Shown here: in pieces, positions 1 through 10,641 of the stretch | How the letters are laid out: every line of letters begins with the position of its first letter | Position numbering within the stretch: the first letter of the stretch is position 1 | Assembly: GCA_018257865.1 (NCBI GenBank) | Contig: JAEUBA010000001.1 | Location: 434,001 to 498,000 of the forward strand | DNA: 64,000 nucleotides | Origin: Stereocaulon alpinum | Taxonomy: Eukaryota; Ascomycota; Lecanoromycetes; Lecanorales; Stereocaulaceae | Direction: 5' to 3' | Made by a program: the position numbers and the translations under genes | Notes under the pieces: model-generated | Database searches by the model: none | Seen by the model: only the letters and a program-made list of their open reading frames with translations | Told to the model about the DNA's origin: nothing

Positions 1-204
1 TGGAGACTGGCATCGCTCGTATTTCGGGCAGTGGTGACTTTCCCTTTTTGTTGGTTGGTTAGGTTGGTTTGGCCGGCCCAACACCGGTCTTGTACTGGAA
101 GTCCAACGGGTTTTCTCTCACAGCACAATAGATACCACTATCCTTTCGGAGGGCGTATGACAACTTAGGCATCAGTTATCGTCATCTCGCGATTGACATC
201 TTTC

Positions 205-507
205 ATGGCAGCTGATCGTGCTAATCCACAAGAGGTCTTGGTCTCTCACCTCGACCGCTTGCTGTCATCACGAGAGTACCCAAAGACAATCTGTCCATCA
301 GAGGTGCCACGAGCATTGACAACAGCAGAGTTGACGGCGCTTGGCTATTCCGACTGGAGAGACCTGATGCCTGAAGTGCGTGAGATGCTCCAAGATAGGC
401 GCCAAAACGGTCGAGTTGAGATCCTTCAAAAGGGCTCGCTGGTACCTGGCGATGTTGAGGTGCGCGATCTTAAGGGTCCAATACGAGCGCGAAATGTCCA
501 GAATTGA
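205..507 (+). CDS. DUF3253 domain protein
   Basis: A 100-residue single-exon protein. It carries the DUF3253 pattern: a short helical N-terminus, then ICPSEVPRAL, a WRDLMPEVR stretch, RVEILQKG and a closing GPIRAR. This order is typical of DUF3253 proteins in bacteria and fungi, which look like a winged-helix fold. No biochemical role is established, and none is inferred here. The ATG at 205 is chosen because the in-frame codon at 193 is TTG. The length fits a stand-alone family member. It lies about 270 bp upstream of the oxygenase gene on the same strand, with no sign of co-transcription. Confidence 0.8.
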   Translation: MAADRANPQEVLVSHLDRLLSSREYPKTICPSEVPRALTTAELTALGYSDWRDLMPEVREMLQDRRQNGRVEILQKGSLVPGDVEVRDLKGPIRARNVQN

Positions 508-776
508 GAAGCTGCACGGTTCATGGCGAAGCACAATGGGCAGTCTGCCTGCATCATAGAGGAAGGAAGATTCTCTCAATGAAATGATTAATTTCTGGGT
601 TTAAGCTTCAATCAGCCTCGCCATATTCAGGCAGCAATGTCACGTGGACCAACTCCAGTAAGACACTGACACCAGGAGTCACTATGTCCACTCTTTTCTG
701 TTCTCCAGATACCACTATCATAACTGTCCTCTAGTCGGAGGTACCTCCCTTGAGTTTTTGCCAGCATTCACCCGCG

Positions 777-1630
777 ATGGCTGCCTCAAACCCCGAGGTC
801 CGGAATGGATCACGCTATGAGAAAGAGGACGTCAATGATGCACGAAACGGTTTTCTTCTCAGCCCAATGGATATTACCAAAAAAGAAATCGACTTCAAAG
901 AAACCGACCTACCAGAATGTGAAGGTCTCTACGCAGTCGTCCTCGATAATTGCTTCACGGAAGCCGAATGCCAGACCCTTATCAAAATGGCCGAACAATC
1001 CTCAGGCGGTGTGTGGGAGGAGGCAATGGTTAACATTGGAGGAGGTAAACAAATGACGATCAAAGACACCCGCGACTGTGGTCGTATCATCTGGGATGAT
1101 GTGGATATGGTTGACAGGATCTGGAAGCGGGTTGTTGACCATGTTCCAGAGATTCTAAGTCTGAAGGATCAACCACACATCTTTGGCTACGGACCAATGA
1201 AGAGGAAAGAGACACTGCAAATGTCCCGACTCAACGAGCGGATGCGGTTCCTCAAGTATGGCGAAGGACAGTACTTCAGGCGTAAGTCCACCCAACACCC
1301 AGGTTCACCTTATACCATCCTCCTAACACCCATGCAGCTCACATGGACGGCGCCTATGTCACTCCTGACGGGAAAGAAATCTCCTTCTACACTCTCCACC
1401 TCTACCTCAACGAGAATCCTAATGGCGGCGGCGCAACGACATTCCATTCCTTTAACATGAATCGCGAATTCAATGTTGAGCCTAAGCCAGGCCGGGTCCT
1501 CATCTTCCAGCACCGCAGCCTGCTACACTCAGGCGCAGATGTTACAGCCGGGACGAAATACACGCTGAGGACAGACTTGATGTATAGGAAGGTTGGTCCT
1601 GATGCGGAAAATTGGGGAGCGAGTACATAA
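777..1630 (+). CDS. 2OG-Fe(II) oxygenase, prolyl 4-hydroxylase-like
   Basis: Two exons (777-1281, 1338-1630) give 265 residues. The 56-nt intron starts GTAAGT and ends GCAG. Splicing is what creates the iron motif: the junction codon becomes Pro, giving F-R-P-H-M-D with His170 and Asp172 as the HxD pair. The distal iron ligand is His232 (LLHSG) and Lys242 in KYTLRTD is the probable 2-oxoglutarate contact. This is the classic P4Hc domain order, of the type annotated as prolyl 4-hydroxylase alpha-like or oxidoreductase in fungi. There is no signal peptide, so a cytosolic or nuclear protein-modifying role is likelier than collagen-type processing. The substrate cannot be told. It is convergent with ERV1, 163 bp apart. 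Confidence 0.87.
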
Positions 1631-1793
1631 ATTCCCATCCCAGCAAAAGAAGAAGCAGAGATATTGTATTGTACATAACGCCCACGCTAAATGCCATGCT
1701 CTATCCAATTCCATGCCAATGCTCATTCCCACATGTCATACAGTTGCCTCCCAAGTCTCCTTTCCCCACCATACATGCATCCTTCCATTTCCA

Positions 1794-2459
1794 TCAATCA
1801 CACCTCCCATCCCCCCACCCAGTCCTCCACCGTTCCTCCCACCTCTCACACTCAAACACCTCCTTCCCCAACTTCCTATTAACCTCATTATGCGCCTCAC
1901 ACATCCACTTTCCAAACTCTCCTCTCGAAGAAACCCTCGGCTCGTTCCCAGGACTTTTCATCCATTCTTGGAAATCCTCTGCACATGTCCAGCAGGGATA
2001 TAACCGCGAAAACAGACCCAGGAACTGCCGCATCTCTTTTTGTTGGGTGGGGGAGGCTTGAGGAGGGTATGACGCGCTCATGGTGTGTAGAAATGTCCAG
2101 GTACTGCGTCCTAGAGCTTCGACGTCTGGCGGGCAGTCATCTGGTGGGGTTGTGGCTTGGGGGAGGACGGTCGTTTTGGAGGGGGAGTCGGAGGTGGTTT
2201 TCTTTGTCATGGCGGCCCAGGATGCGAAGGAGGTGCAGGAACGGCATCTTCACATATGATCAGCTCATGGGTCACTAGGATACTTGCATGAACGGTATGG
2301 GAGGAGCAAGGGATGGCAGACGTACGGTTTCCCATCTTTCCCCAGTACTACGCCCTTGGGTATTGCTTTCTTTTGCGTTCCCTCCCCACTCTCTGCCTCG
2401 CGGGAGTTTGTGGGAGGGTTGGTACTCTTCTTCTGGACATCGCTGAAGAATTTGTCCAT
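1794..2459 (-). CDS. ERV1: FAD-linked sulfhydryl oxidase Erv1
   Basis: Exons 2326-2459 and 1794-2247 (minus strand) join across a 78-nt GTACGT...AAG intron to give about 195 residues. The splice restores K-P-C-R-S-C, the flexible shuttle CxxC near the N-terminus. The ALR domain follows: alpha-helical LGRSTWTFLHT, FAD-proximal redox centre YPCWTCAEDF, CEAHNEVNRKLGK, and the end WRTGWGDGRCD, which provides the structural Cys. In the family this enzyme reoxidises Mia40 in the mitochondrial intermembrane space and passes electrons to cytochrome c or oxygen. The ATG at 2459 gives a short hydrophilic N-terminus, as in yeast Erv1. It is divergent from HEM4. The coding strand changes from C-rich to G-rich towards the 3' end. 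Confidence 0.92.
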
Positions 2460-2630
2460 GCTTCGAGTTCCAGCGCACGAGTTACGAAGCTGTAAACACA
2501 GACACCCATTTTGTCATCGCCGCCGGGTGAACCTCGGCGTTCTTTTTTTGCGGGACCTGCATGGATGGGATGTGGTTGTGCATGAGATCTGAAGACCTTC
2601 CTTCTCCTATTCTCCTCGATTGATTTCACC
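2460..2630. promoter_or_regulatory. ERV1-HEM4 divergent promoter
   Basis: Only 171 bp separate the ERV1 and HEM4 start codons, so both 5' untranslated regions and promoters must overlap here. Both products serve mitochondrial or heme-linked redox functions, so shared control is plausible, but that is inference. No TATA box or known operator stands out. Confidence 0.5.
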
Positions 2631-3620
2631 ATGAGTACCTCGAAAGAACCCATACCAATCCTCCTCCTCAAATCCCCCCACCCCACACCCTCCACCGACG
2701 CCTACACCACCCACCTAACCACCTTCCCCACCCCATCCACCTCCAACCACACCTACACCCCCCACTTCGTCCCCGTCCTAACCCACACCCTCCTCCCCGA
2801 CCCCCTCATAACCCTGATCCTCGCACACCTCGACTCCACCCCCCTAAAACCCTTCCAATACGGCGCCCTAATCCTCACATCCCAGCGCGCAGTCGCAGCA
2901 CTCGCATCCGCCCTACAAGCCCCCCCAATCCAAAATCTCAAAGCCCGTTTAGCACAGCTAGACGTGAGGTTATATACAGTGGGCCCCGCTACGGCAGCTG
3001 CGTTGAGGGGTGTGGTTGAGGGTGTGATGCCGCGGTGTAGGGTTTTGGGCGGGGAGAGGGCGGGGAGTGGGGAGGTGTTGGCGAGGTTGATGCTGAATGG
3101 GGATGGAGGAGAGAAGGTGGGGGAGGAGAGGTATGATGTTAGGAGTGACGCAGGTGATGGGGAGGGCATGAAACCTGTGCTGTTTTTGACGGGCGAGAAG
3201 AGGAGGGATGTTATTCCGAGGATGCTTATGGATCCGAAGCTGGGTGAGGGGGAGAGGATGCGGGTTGATGAGATGGTTGTTTATGAGACGAGGGAGTTAG
3301 AGGAGTTTGAGTTTTGCTTCGCGCAGGTGCTGAGGCAGACGGGAATTGAGGGACAAGGGGAGGGGGTGAGGTGGGTTGTGGTGTTTTCGCCTATGGCTGG
3401 GAAGGGGATGTTAAAGGCGCTGGGGTGGTTGGATGGGAGGAGTGGGAGGGTTAGAGGGGATCTGGGGGAGAGGAGGACGTTTGTAGCTTGTATTGGACCT
3501 ACGACGAGGGAGTATCTGCAGAAGGAGTTTGGGTTTGAGGCTGATGTAGTTGCTGAGAAGCCTAGTCCGCAGGGCATCAAGAGCGGGATAGAAAACTTCA
3601 TGAGAAACCAAGTATTATGA
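2631..3620 (+). CDS. HEM4: Uroporphyrinogen-III synthase
   Basis: Single exon, 329 residues, longer than yeast Hem4 (275). The enzyme closes hydroxymethylbilane into uroporphyrinogen III with inversion of ring D, in the cytosolic part of heme synthesis. Family landmarks are ILLLKSP at the N-terminus, ALILTSQRAVAAL (about 78-90), LYTVGPATAAALR, LFLTGEKRRDVIP (about 184-196), WVVVFSP, and the C-terminal FVACIGPTTREYL followed by EKPSPQGI. The two halves match the bilobal HemD fold. The base composition is odd: the first 110 codons end mostly in C, the remainder in G or T (see findings). The middle of the protein has a Gly/Arg/Glu-rich insertion (about 140-175). No intron is needed. Confidence 0.9.
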   Translation: MSTSKEPIPILLLKSPHPTPSTDAYTTHLTTFPTPSTSNHTYTPHFVPVLTHTLLPDPLITLILAHLDSTPLKPFQYGALILTSQRAVAALASALQAPPIQNLKARLAQLDVRLYTVGPATAAALRGVVEGVMPRCRVLGGERAGSGEVLARLMLNGDGGEKVGEERYDVRSDAGDGEGMKPVLFLTGEKRRDVIPRMLMDPKLGEGERMRVDEMVVYETRELEEFEFCFAQVLRQTGIEGQGEGVRWVVVFSPMAGKGMLKALGWLDGRSGRVRGDLGERRTFVACIGPTTREYLQKEFGFEADVVAEKPSPQGIKSGIENFMRNQVL

Positions 3621-3971
3621 ATATCACCGCAGTCGCTGAGCTAGAACGAGAGAAGAAATTATCATATTGAACGCTCAAGCTACCTAGCTATTCTCTCGTT
3701 TGATGTAAAACCCGTGTACAGATGATTGCCTTCCTTCTAGGCCCCGAGACGATGATGAGAAAAACGGCCACACATGCACGCGTATGCATTCGACTCATCC
3801 ATATCCAGGCCTCTAAGAAAACACAAGGAATATTGAACCCACATCTATCGAGTCCAGCCGACAAACCGGGGAGCTAAGCACTATGCTATTCGGCTGTTGC
3901 CTATACCGCATCATCGACATCGATGTACGTCGTAATCACTTCGGCCAACTGCTCTGTCAACGAAATCCTCT
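3621..3971. other. Intergenic, HEM4/MAPK 3' ends
   Basis: Convergent 3' region between HEM4 and the MAP kinase gene. It contains no convincing gene. A tRNA-like stretch near 3835-3905 on the minus strand was considered and rejected. Confidence 0.6.
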
Positions 3972-5267
3972 CTACCTCATGATCTCGGCAAAGATCAGCT
4001 CTAAGACGAGGTCAGCACAGGATCCCTAACGTGGCTTGCCTATTAGTTGGTGCAACTCACGCTTCAACTCTTCCTTCGTAAGCGAATCCTTGTTCTTGTC
4101 GAAGTCAAAAAACTCCTCGGGTATTGCCTCGGCTGTTGGCTCATCCTCAGGATCATGGTAAGGCTCGAGGTACGGATGTCTTAGTGCCTCCTCGACGGTA
4201 ATACGCTTGACTGGGTTGAAAGCTAGTAGCTTCTCTAGTAGGTCAAGGGCAAGATCGGATGTCTTGGGGAACATAGCCTTCATTGGGATTTTCTTCTTGA
4301 AGGGCAATGAGCGGATGTATTCACGTGCACGTCGGGACTTGATGCCGTAGTAATCTTCCATTGTCGGTGTGCCAAGGACGTCGAGGATAAGAGTCAGTTG
4401 GTGGTGATCTAGGAACCTGATCAGTTGACTCGAGTCATCGATGAAAAGATAGATGCTTACAGTCTTTGCCTGGGAAGAGAGGCTTGCCGTTGAGCATCTC
4501 AGCCAGAATGCAGCCCACGCTCCAGACATCAATAGCTTTGGTGTACTCTTTGAACGTAAGCATGATTTCGGGTGCACGGTACCATCTTGTTGCAACATAT
4601 TCCGTCATGAAGCCAGAGTTGTCCTCGGTAGACGCTGCAGACCTAGCTAGACCAAAGTCACAGACCTTCAAGTCGCAGTTGGCGTTGAGCAATAGGTTAG
4701 ATGGTTTTAGATCTCGATGTAGGACATTTGCGGAGTGCATGGCCTTTAAAGCACGTAGAGTCTGATAGATGAAGTATTGGCAATGATCGTCTGATAGGTC
4801 TTGTGTACGAATGACCCGGTGCATGTCCGTTTCCATGAGTTCCTGGTGAGTGTTAGCAAAGCGTGTAAATATACTTGCGACCGTGTAACCTTATACAAAC
4901 CTGAATAAGATACACTTCGGAAAAACTTGAATAGTCTCGCGGCTTCTGGATATCAAGAATCGAGATGATATTCTCGTGATTGAAGTAGCGAAGCAGTTTC
5001 ATCTCTCGTAATGTCCGCAGACAGAACATCGAGTGATCGAAAGGCGTGATCTTCTTGATGGCGACTTTCTGCCCGGAGGGCTTGTGAAGTGCAGAGCTTG
5101 TATATGTCAGTGCCGGTCGCAATAACTGAGTTTGACATGTCCCGGAAGTCTTACCAGACAACGCCATAAGCACCCTCGCCAACTACGTCTTGGATATCAT
5201 ACTGGTCAGAGACGTTGAAAGAGATTTTGCGAGATCCACTTGGTGGTGGAGCTGGCTGACGCGACAT
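3972..5267 (-). CDS. MAP kinase, Fus3/Kss1 (Pmk1) class
   Basis: Five exons (5155-5267, 4901-5096, 4461-4842, 4061-4408, 3972-4000) give 355 residues, the usual length for filamentous-fungal Pmk1/Fmk1-type kinases. Introns are 52-60 nt with standard GT-AG ends. Motifs are the Gly loop GEGAYG, ATP-binding Lys52 (VAIK), HRDLKPSN (145-152), DFG (165-167), activation lip TEY (183-185), ATRWYRAPE and the common-docking region near the C-terminus. The last coding exon is only 29 nt and supplies QLIFAEIMR; reading through the last intron gives a false tail. The start at 5267 (MSRQPAP) matches orthologues, although an in-frame ATG exists at 5384. In the family this kinase is activated by a Ste7-type MAPKK and controls mating, invasive growth and, in pathogens, infection structures. 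Confidence 0.96.
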
Positions 5268-6730
5268 GGCTGGGGACTTCAAGCTGGATTTGTTGAGCTG
5301 CTTGCTCAGAGGAGGAGAAGGCTCTAGATCAAGGGCAGAATGAGCTTGTTGGGGTTGGAGTGAAAGCTGTTGATATGGGAACAAGTGTTGAGTTTTCCAG
5401 GGCTAAAACGTTTCGATCAGTTAGGCTCTAATTTTGTGACTAGGCAACGTTGCAAGGTGGAAATTTAGAACTGCGTGTTGCGAGTCCTCGCGACCGAGGC
5501 TAGCATTGCACAGCGGTGACCGAGTGGTGAAGGGGCCACATGATCGCTTTGTTCAGCATACTCGGCCGGACTTAGAGAACAACCAATGCACAACGAAGGA
5601 CAACGTTTCCTTGTACGTCCAGGCCAATCTTGATAGAAGGGTAACACGGTGTAGTAGGCGAGAAGGCTTGATATGTGACTAACCTCACAAGTATCCCTAA
5701 TTCAGTCTGTGGCAGTCCCTTCTTGCCCCTATACTCAGTGGTTTTTGGGCCTACCACCACTCAGGTGCTTAGACAGGCCTATTCAAATCCTTCTTGGGTG
5801 GTCTGATATTCCTCCTCTTAACTAACGATGCGTCGCTCCTATGATATGATCTTGAAGAGGAAGAGAGGAATCTTCTACAGCAGCAGAAGGATTGAGCCGC
5901 TGTCTTGGGCAATTCAGGGTTTGTCAGGCTACCGAGGAGGCGGAGAGGTGTCAAATCTGTGGCAGTCTCTCGTACGTAGTCTGTGAAAATTCCAGGCCGT
6001 GTCCTCGGATGTCTGCGGTAACAGCGATGATCTGTGGGCTAGTCAGTAGCTTGCCAACATCACTCCCTTTTACGAGTCTTCCTTGATTGAAGAGTAGAGC
6101 CAAAGGTGTTACCTAGATCTTTGTATTTGACCCAGGTTTACCCCACCAATCAGAACAAGCCTGCGTTTCGAGTCTTCCCGTCCTTCTGAGGCTGAGGATA
6201 CCCGAAGTGCAGACGCGTACGAGTCGCTGAAACAATGCTGCGAGGTCTAAGGGGCGTTTCATGTGTGGGAGGGACCGAATGGTGCTGATTGATTGTCAGG
6301 TACGGAGAAAGCGTCTACGCATGGCGCTAGTGGTGGGGAATGTCCCAGAACGGGCTGGTGTGAAATGCAGGGGGCCTAGCCGCCCAGTGTCGACAGCGAG
6401 GGCAGCTGACGCACTCATATAAATAGATACTATTTGATCCATCGCCTCCTCGAAGGAGCTACACGGAGAAAACATCTTTGCACCTGATTAAGACACCTTG
6501 GCAATACACTCAGGTAACGAGGTGGAAGCGCTTGTTCTTGCCCCATTGGGATGATGCCAAGAAGTTGACCCGCTGCCCATTCTCTGGTTCCGAGCATTGT
6601 CCACGAGGCGAACCTTAATAGTCTAAGACTGAGATCGGTTCTATGATGGATATGCTCGATGCATCTATCTACAAGAACAGAGGCATCGAACGGATAATAA
6701 AACCTACATGCATTGATATTTGAACACCGT
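5268..6730. other. Long gene-free stretch upstream of MAPK
   Basis: About 1.46 kb between the MAP kinase start and the SEC24 stop. ORFs here are short and show no family motifs on either strand. It probably holds the MAP kinase promoter and the SEC24 3' untranslated region. A CATATAAATAG string near 6417 resembles a TATA box but faces no recognisable gene. Confidence 0.5.
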
Positions 6731-9700
6731 TTATGAGAATGAGCTCAAGAAACCACCCTCCTCACTCATCTGGAGAATGTGGTGTTAGTCACTGATCAAC
6801 GTATCGATAGGGACAGCAACATACCTTTTCCCTCAGCATCCCGAGCCACTGACTTAGGCTAACCCCTTGCTCTGCTCGGTCCTCTACCAGCATCGACTGT
6901 GCCCATAATCTCATTCCTGGCTCACCGTCTTCCCGCACAACATACAGACTGGGCACGATAATGCTTCCGACACCTTTAGACCGGTGATCCCGGCTCTTCT
7001 CTACCACTGCCCTCACCCTCTCATTGAAGTCGTTCTCGAGCACAGGTAACGTCGTTTTGCCAACCTTAAGCTGTGTCCGATCTGGAACATCGAAGACATC
7101 TTCAACCAGCTGCGGAACGGCTTCCCGGCCAACCCAAAGGAATTGAGTCTGACCATCATCGATAAGATAGAGGCCATAAGGTACTAGACTTTGGGAAGAG
7201 AGGTTGATGGGTGGTGGTAGTACGATGTCGCCAGTCTCATGATCAGGCACACCAGCATTGTCGGGCATGTCATGTAGTGAGTAGAACTTAGGATAGATGA
7301 ATTGTATGAGTAAAGGTAGCGGTAAGGTGGAAAGCTGACAGAGGGCCGCTGAGCGCATGTCGCTGGGGATTTGCGCAGATTGTCGAAGGCCGATCTATCC
7401 TCAATCAGCTCCTATCCATTAAGCAGGTGGCAACTACACCGTGTACTTACATTCTTCATTAAACCTAGGAATAATACGGGCAAACACCTCAGGTTAGCAG
7501 GGAATTGTAGACCACCTCCACCCATGTTGCCACCAGCTAGCTCTTTCCTGAATGTATGCAGGAGCTCTATGATTTTAGCTTTTAGGGCGTCCCTCGCAGG
7601 CTCAAGACCACTCCCGAGTGCACGTTCTACTGCCTTGTGGCTGAATACAGTAGTAATAGCTGCCTGATCTGCAGAAGCATAAACATCTGCAAGAATTTGA
7701 GTTGTTGGGAGAGCAAGAGTCATGACTCTGATCCGTCTTTCACCATTGCATGTGGTGTGTAATACGGCACTCTGGAGGCAGACCACGCCTTTCGTCAAAG
7801 ACTCATCGATGGCCACTTCGACCACGTAACCTTGATCTCGAGGGAAAGCAGGGAAAGCGCACAGATCTGAACTCCGGTTGAAGAAATTACCATAGAATGT
7901 GCTCATCCGCAGGCCAGTTGTAGCTCTGACTCGAAGTACAGCTTCAAGACCGATTTCGGCCGACAAGTAGTCAGAGAACTCTCGCGCAAATTTGATTGCG
8001 TCTTCACTTCTGGCAGCATTCCAACCCGGATAGAAGTATGTTTGACCTCCAGTGTATCTTGGTAAGTTGCTTAATGATGCGACATCTTGATACTGAGATG
8101 AGAAAAGGAACATGTCGATCGAGACTTGGTTCTTCGAGCATTCAACCGCAAAGCTCTTGTAGAAACTGTTGCCGGTCTGTAAGAGGCTACTCTCTTTGCT
8201 TGTCCCAAGAAGCTTTTTGTCTTCCCGCATTTCGAGTTTTCCGTGTCCAGTGTTTGGCAGGGTCGCGGTCAACACTGTTAATTTTCCACCAACGGGTGAG
8301 ATTAATTTATGGCCAGCTCGTAGCGCTGAGCCCATACAAGATCCACCGTTCGTTGTATTTTGGAACATCTCTTGGAGTCTCCCAAGGAAATTCTCAATGT
8401 TTTCACGGCACTCAGTCAATGTGACCAAAAGATCGGCAGGTGTCGGTAAAAATGGCTCGTCTAGATCGCTGACAACCATCATACTAGGCTCGCCATTTTC
8501 GCTGTCGTCCCGTGGAATAGAAAAGTAATGTAGGCTTGAATCAACAGCCATGAAGCCGAGCCTCGTGCGCCGATCAGCATTTGGAATACGGTCTAAGCTC
8601 TCGAGAATACAACGAGCCCCCGTTGCCAGAAGGCCATTGGTGACGGAATTGTAGCTGACATCGAACAGGAACAGATAAACCAACGGCTGAGGGGGTCGAA
8701 CCATATATTCCTGAGGTGCAACGAATTCTACGACGGCATGATTCAGCTCAGGTCTGGCCCATCTGTCCAGTTGCTTTTGCGAAGCAGCGTCCCAATCAAA
8801 AGCTTGAGGGACCTCATTTGTAAGATTGCACATATTACACCTCCATCGATGCCCCTGATCTAAAAATGTCGCGAAGGGGTTGATATAGGAACGGCAACGC
8901 CGACATCTTGCAATCACCTGATCAGGCACGACTGGTACCGGGTCCTCGTGATCGTGCAATGAGCTATAAGGCTGGATGACCAGTGCAAACGGCAGCCGTG
9001 ACTTCTTGAGCAAGGAATTCGTGGTGGGGACTGCATTGAGGGTGGAGCGAACGTATTTTGGGGAGCAATTTGCGTCAGCAGATGGGGTAACGCTTGTCTG
9101 TTTCCTTTAGTATTGGATCCTAAGACACATTTGTCTTTCATACTCACATTGGGAGGTAGAATGATTGGGGGAGGCGGAAGGTCTAGTTCGGAGACATTCA
9201 ATGGCTGGTTCAAGAGGTCTGTTGGGTACAACTGGTTCATCTGCGGACGGCCCTGCATATGTGGAGCGGGAGGTTGGGCTTGATTGCCCATAGCGAGATT
9301 GCCCATGCCATGCGTAATTTGTCCCACGCCCGGTTGCTGCGTAGGAGTGCCATGACTAGGGTAGCCAGGTTCAGGTGGCTGATAACCACCAACAGCGGGC
9401 ACTTGTTGCCCGTAACCAGGAGCTCCAGCTGCGAAAACGGGAGAAGCTGGACCTGAATACGCTGGCCCTTGCTGTCCAGGTTGCTGCGCTTGCTGGCCGT
9501 ACACTGCTCCCGGTGGGCCTGGGTATCCACCGCCGCCTTGTTGCTGCCCACCTAGTGCGGAATTTGCTCCTGCTCCAAAGTCATATGCCTGGCCTGCATA
9601 ATGACGCTTTTTCCGCCCAGCGCCAGCTGGGGCTGGTGGGCCGCCATGAGCTGGAGATGCATTGTCCGGGACTTCATGCTGACTGGCGTCATAGTGTTCC

Positions 9701-9744
9701 TGATCATGGCCTGGCTGGGTGTAGCCTGGTTGCGATGTTGCCAT
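6731..9744 (-). CDS. SEC24: COPII coat subunit Sec24
   Basis: Four exons (9148-9744, 7451-9097, 6825-7394, 6731-6769) give 950 residues. Introns are 50-56 nt. Sec24 is the cargo-selecting partner of Sec23 in the inner COPII coat at ER exit sites. Order of domains: a Gln/Pro/Gly-rich disordered N-terminus (1-190), the zinc finger with Cys264, Cys267, Cys286 and Cys289 (CRRC...CNMC), the trunk (about 310-560) with YLFLFDVSYN, the beta-sandwich and helical regions, and a C-terminal gelsolin-like domain (VPYGLYLIDDG...FLWVG). The start ATSQPGY at 9744 is preferred over an upstream non-ATG codon. The last exon encodes just 12 residues (MSEEGGFLSSFS); the splice sites are good but it is the least certain part. 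Confidence 0.95.
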
Positions 9745-10201
9745 GGCGGGGTTTACGTTGGAACACAAGTATATTCGACCTCCCGTCAGGATTTGCCCAA
9801 ACAATTCGAATTCGAGATTATGTAGCGACCTGCCTCTTTAAGTGCGCCTTGGGATCCCCTCCGAATTCGGTAGGCTAGAGACGCAGTGATTAGACACGAA
9901 ATGTGATTAAGGACATGTACAAAAGAAGCCACATATTTGTTGTTTTATGGGAAGGCGACTGTAGCCTCTGCGGTTCAAAGGTGTAAAGTAGCTTGGCGTT
10001 GCGGTGTCCAGGACTCGCAGGGCTAACGGTTTTGGTAGGGTTGATTAGCGTGCTTTGGACTATGCTAGACCTCATTGATAACCCTAACCCCAAGGCAACC
10101 CCAAAAAAGTGCCACAGCTCCCTGCCGCACTCGAGGTCTGCCGCTTTCGGCCCTGAACACATTTACCACGATCTGAACCAGCAAAAAGTTCAGAAGTACC
10201 C
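9745..10201. other. SEC24 upstream region
   Basis: About 450 bp between the SEC24 start and the tRNA-Trp terminator. No gene is seen. It should include the SEC24 promoter, reading leftwards. Confidence 0.5.
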
Positions 10202-10213
10202 AAAAATCTAAAA
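10202..10213 (-). terminator. RNA polymerase III terminator of tRNA-Trp
   Basis: On the minus strand, four T residues follow directly after the discriminator base of the tRNA gene, and a second run of five T lies three bases further on. This is the expected Pol III stop signal, with a backup. Confidence 0.8.
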
Positions 10214-10285
10214 TGAGCCACACCTGATTTGAACAGATAACCTTTCGATCTGGAGTCGAACGCGCTACCGTTGCGCCAGCAGCCC
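10214..10285 (-). tRNA. tRNA-Trp (anticodon CCA)
   Basis: A 72-nt cloverleaf without intron. The D-arm is built on GCGC...GCGC. The anticodon stem TTCGA/TCGAA closes the loop CTCCAGA, with CCA as anticodon. The T-arm is ATCTG-TTCAAAT-CAGGT. The acceptor stem GGGCTGC/GTGGCTC pairs fully but uses three G-U wobbles. The A box (TGGCGCAACGG) and B box (GTTCAAATC) of a Pol III promoter are both present. The D-arm and anticodon arm agree closely with eukaryotic tRNA-Trp. The wobble-rich acceptor is slightly unusual. Confidence 0.9.
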
Positions 10286-10641
10286 ACCTTTTTATCCAGC
10301 TTCTTACTATAAAAAAATAACTTCTACTTGAACCTCGACATTCGCGTCGGCCAGCCTTCTCTTACCAAGCTGGAGCTCGACAAGCTTCACATGTTAATTT
10401 CGACATATCTATCCCTTACATTTCACATGTCCAACAATCAACCTCTGCGTAAGTCTTAGATCTTCTCTGCTCCTCATTGTCTTCTAAAGAGGCGGGAAAG
10501 TACCAACATATTGCGCTCACCAGGGGACCTCCTGAGGAAGACTTTCTTGAATTTTTTTTAGGTCGCCGGCATCATGCCGTAAGAAAGACTAGGTGCTCTC
10601 CTTTCAGTGTGCTCCTTATATCCACTCAGACTGCTAGGAAC
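10286..10641. other. Gene-free stretch before methyltransferase relic
   Basis: No complete gene. An open frame on the plus strand runs from about 10477 into the methyltransferase relic, and an ATG near 10427 followed by GTAAGT could be a decayed 5' exon. No family is recognised in it. Confidence 0.4.

Noticed and set aside
1593..2061. Two plus-strand frames of 136 and 149 residues opposite ERV1
   Set aside because: Antisense to a well-conserved gene; their apparent length comes from the pyrimidine-rich strand.
3835..3905. tRNA-like sequence on the minus strand (AGCATAGTGCTTAGC resembling a D-arm and GGGTTCAAT resembling a T-loop)
   Set aside because: The acceptor stem and anticodon arm do not pair well and no T-run terminator is placed correctly; at best a decayed tRNA.
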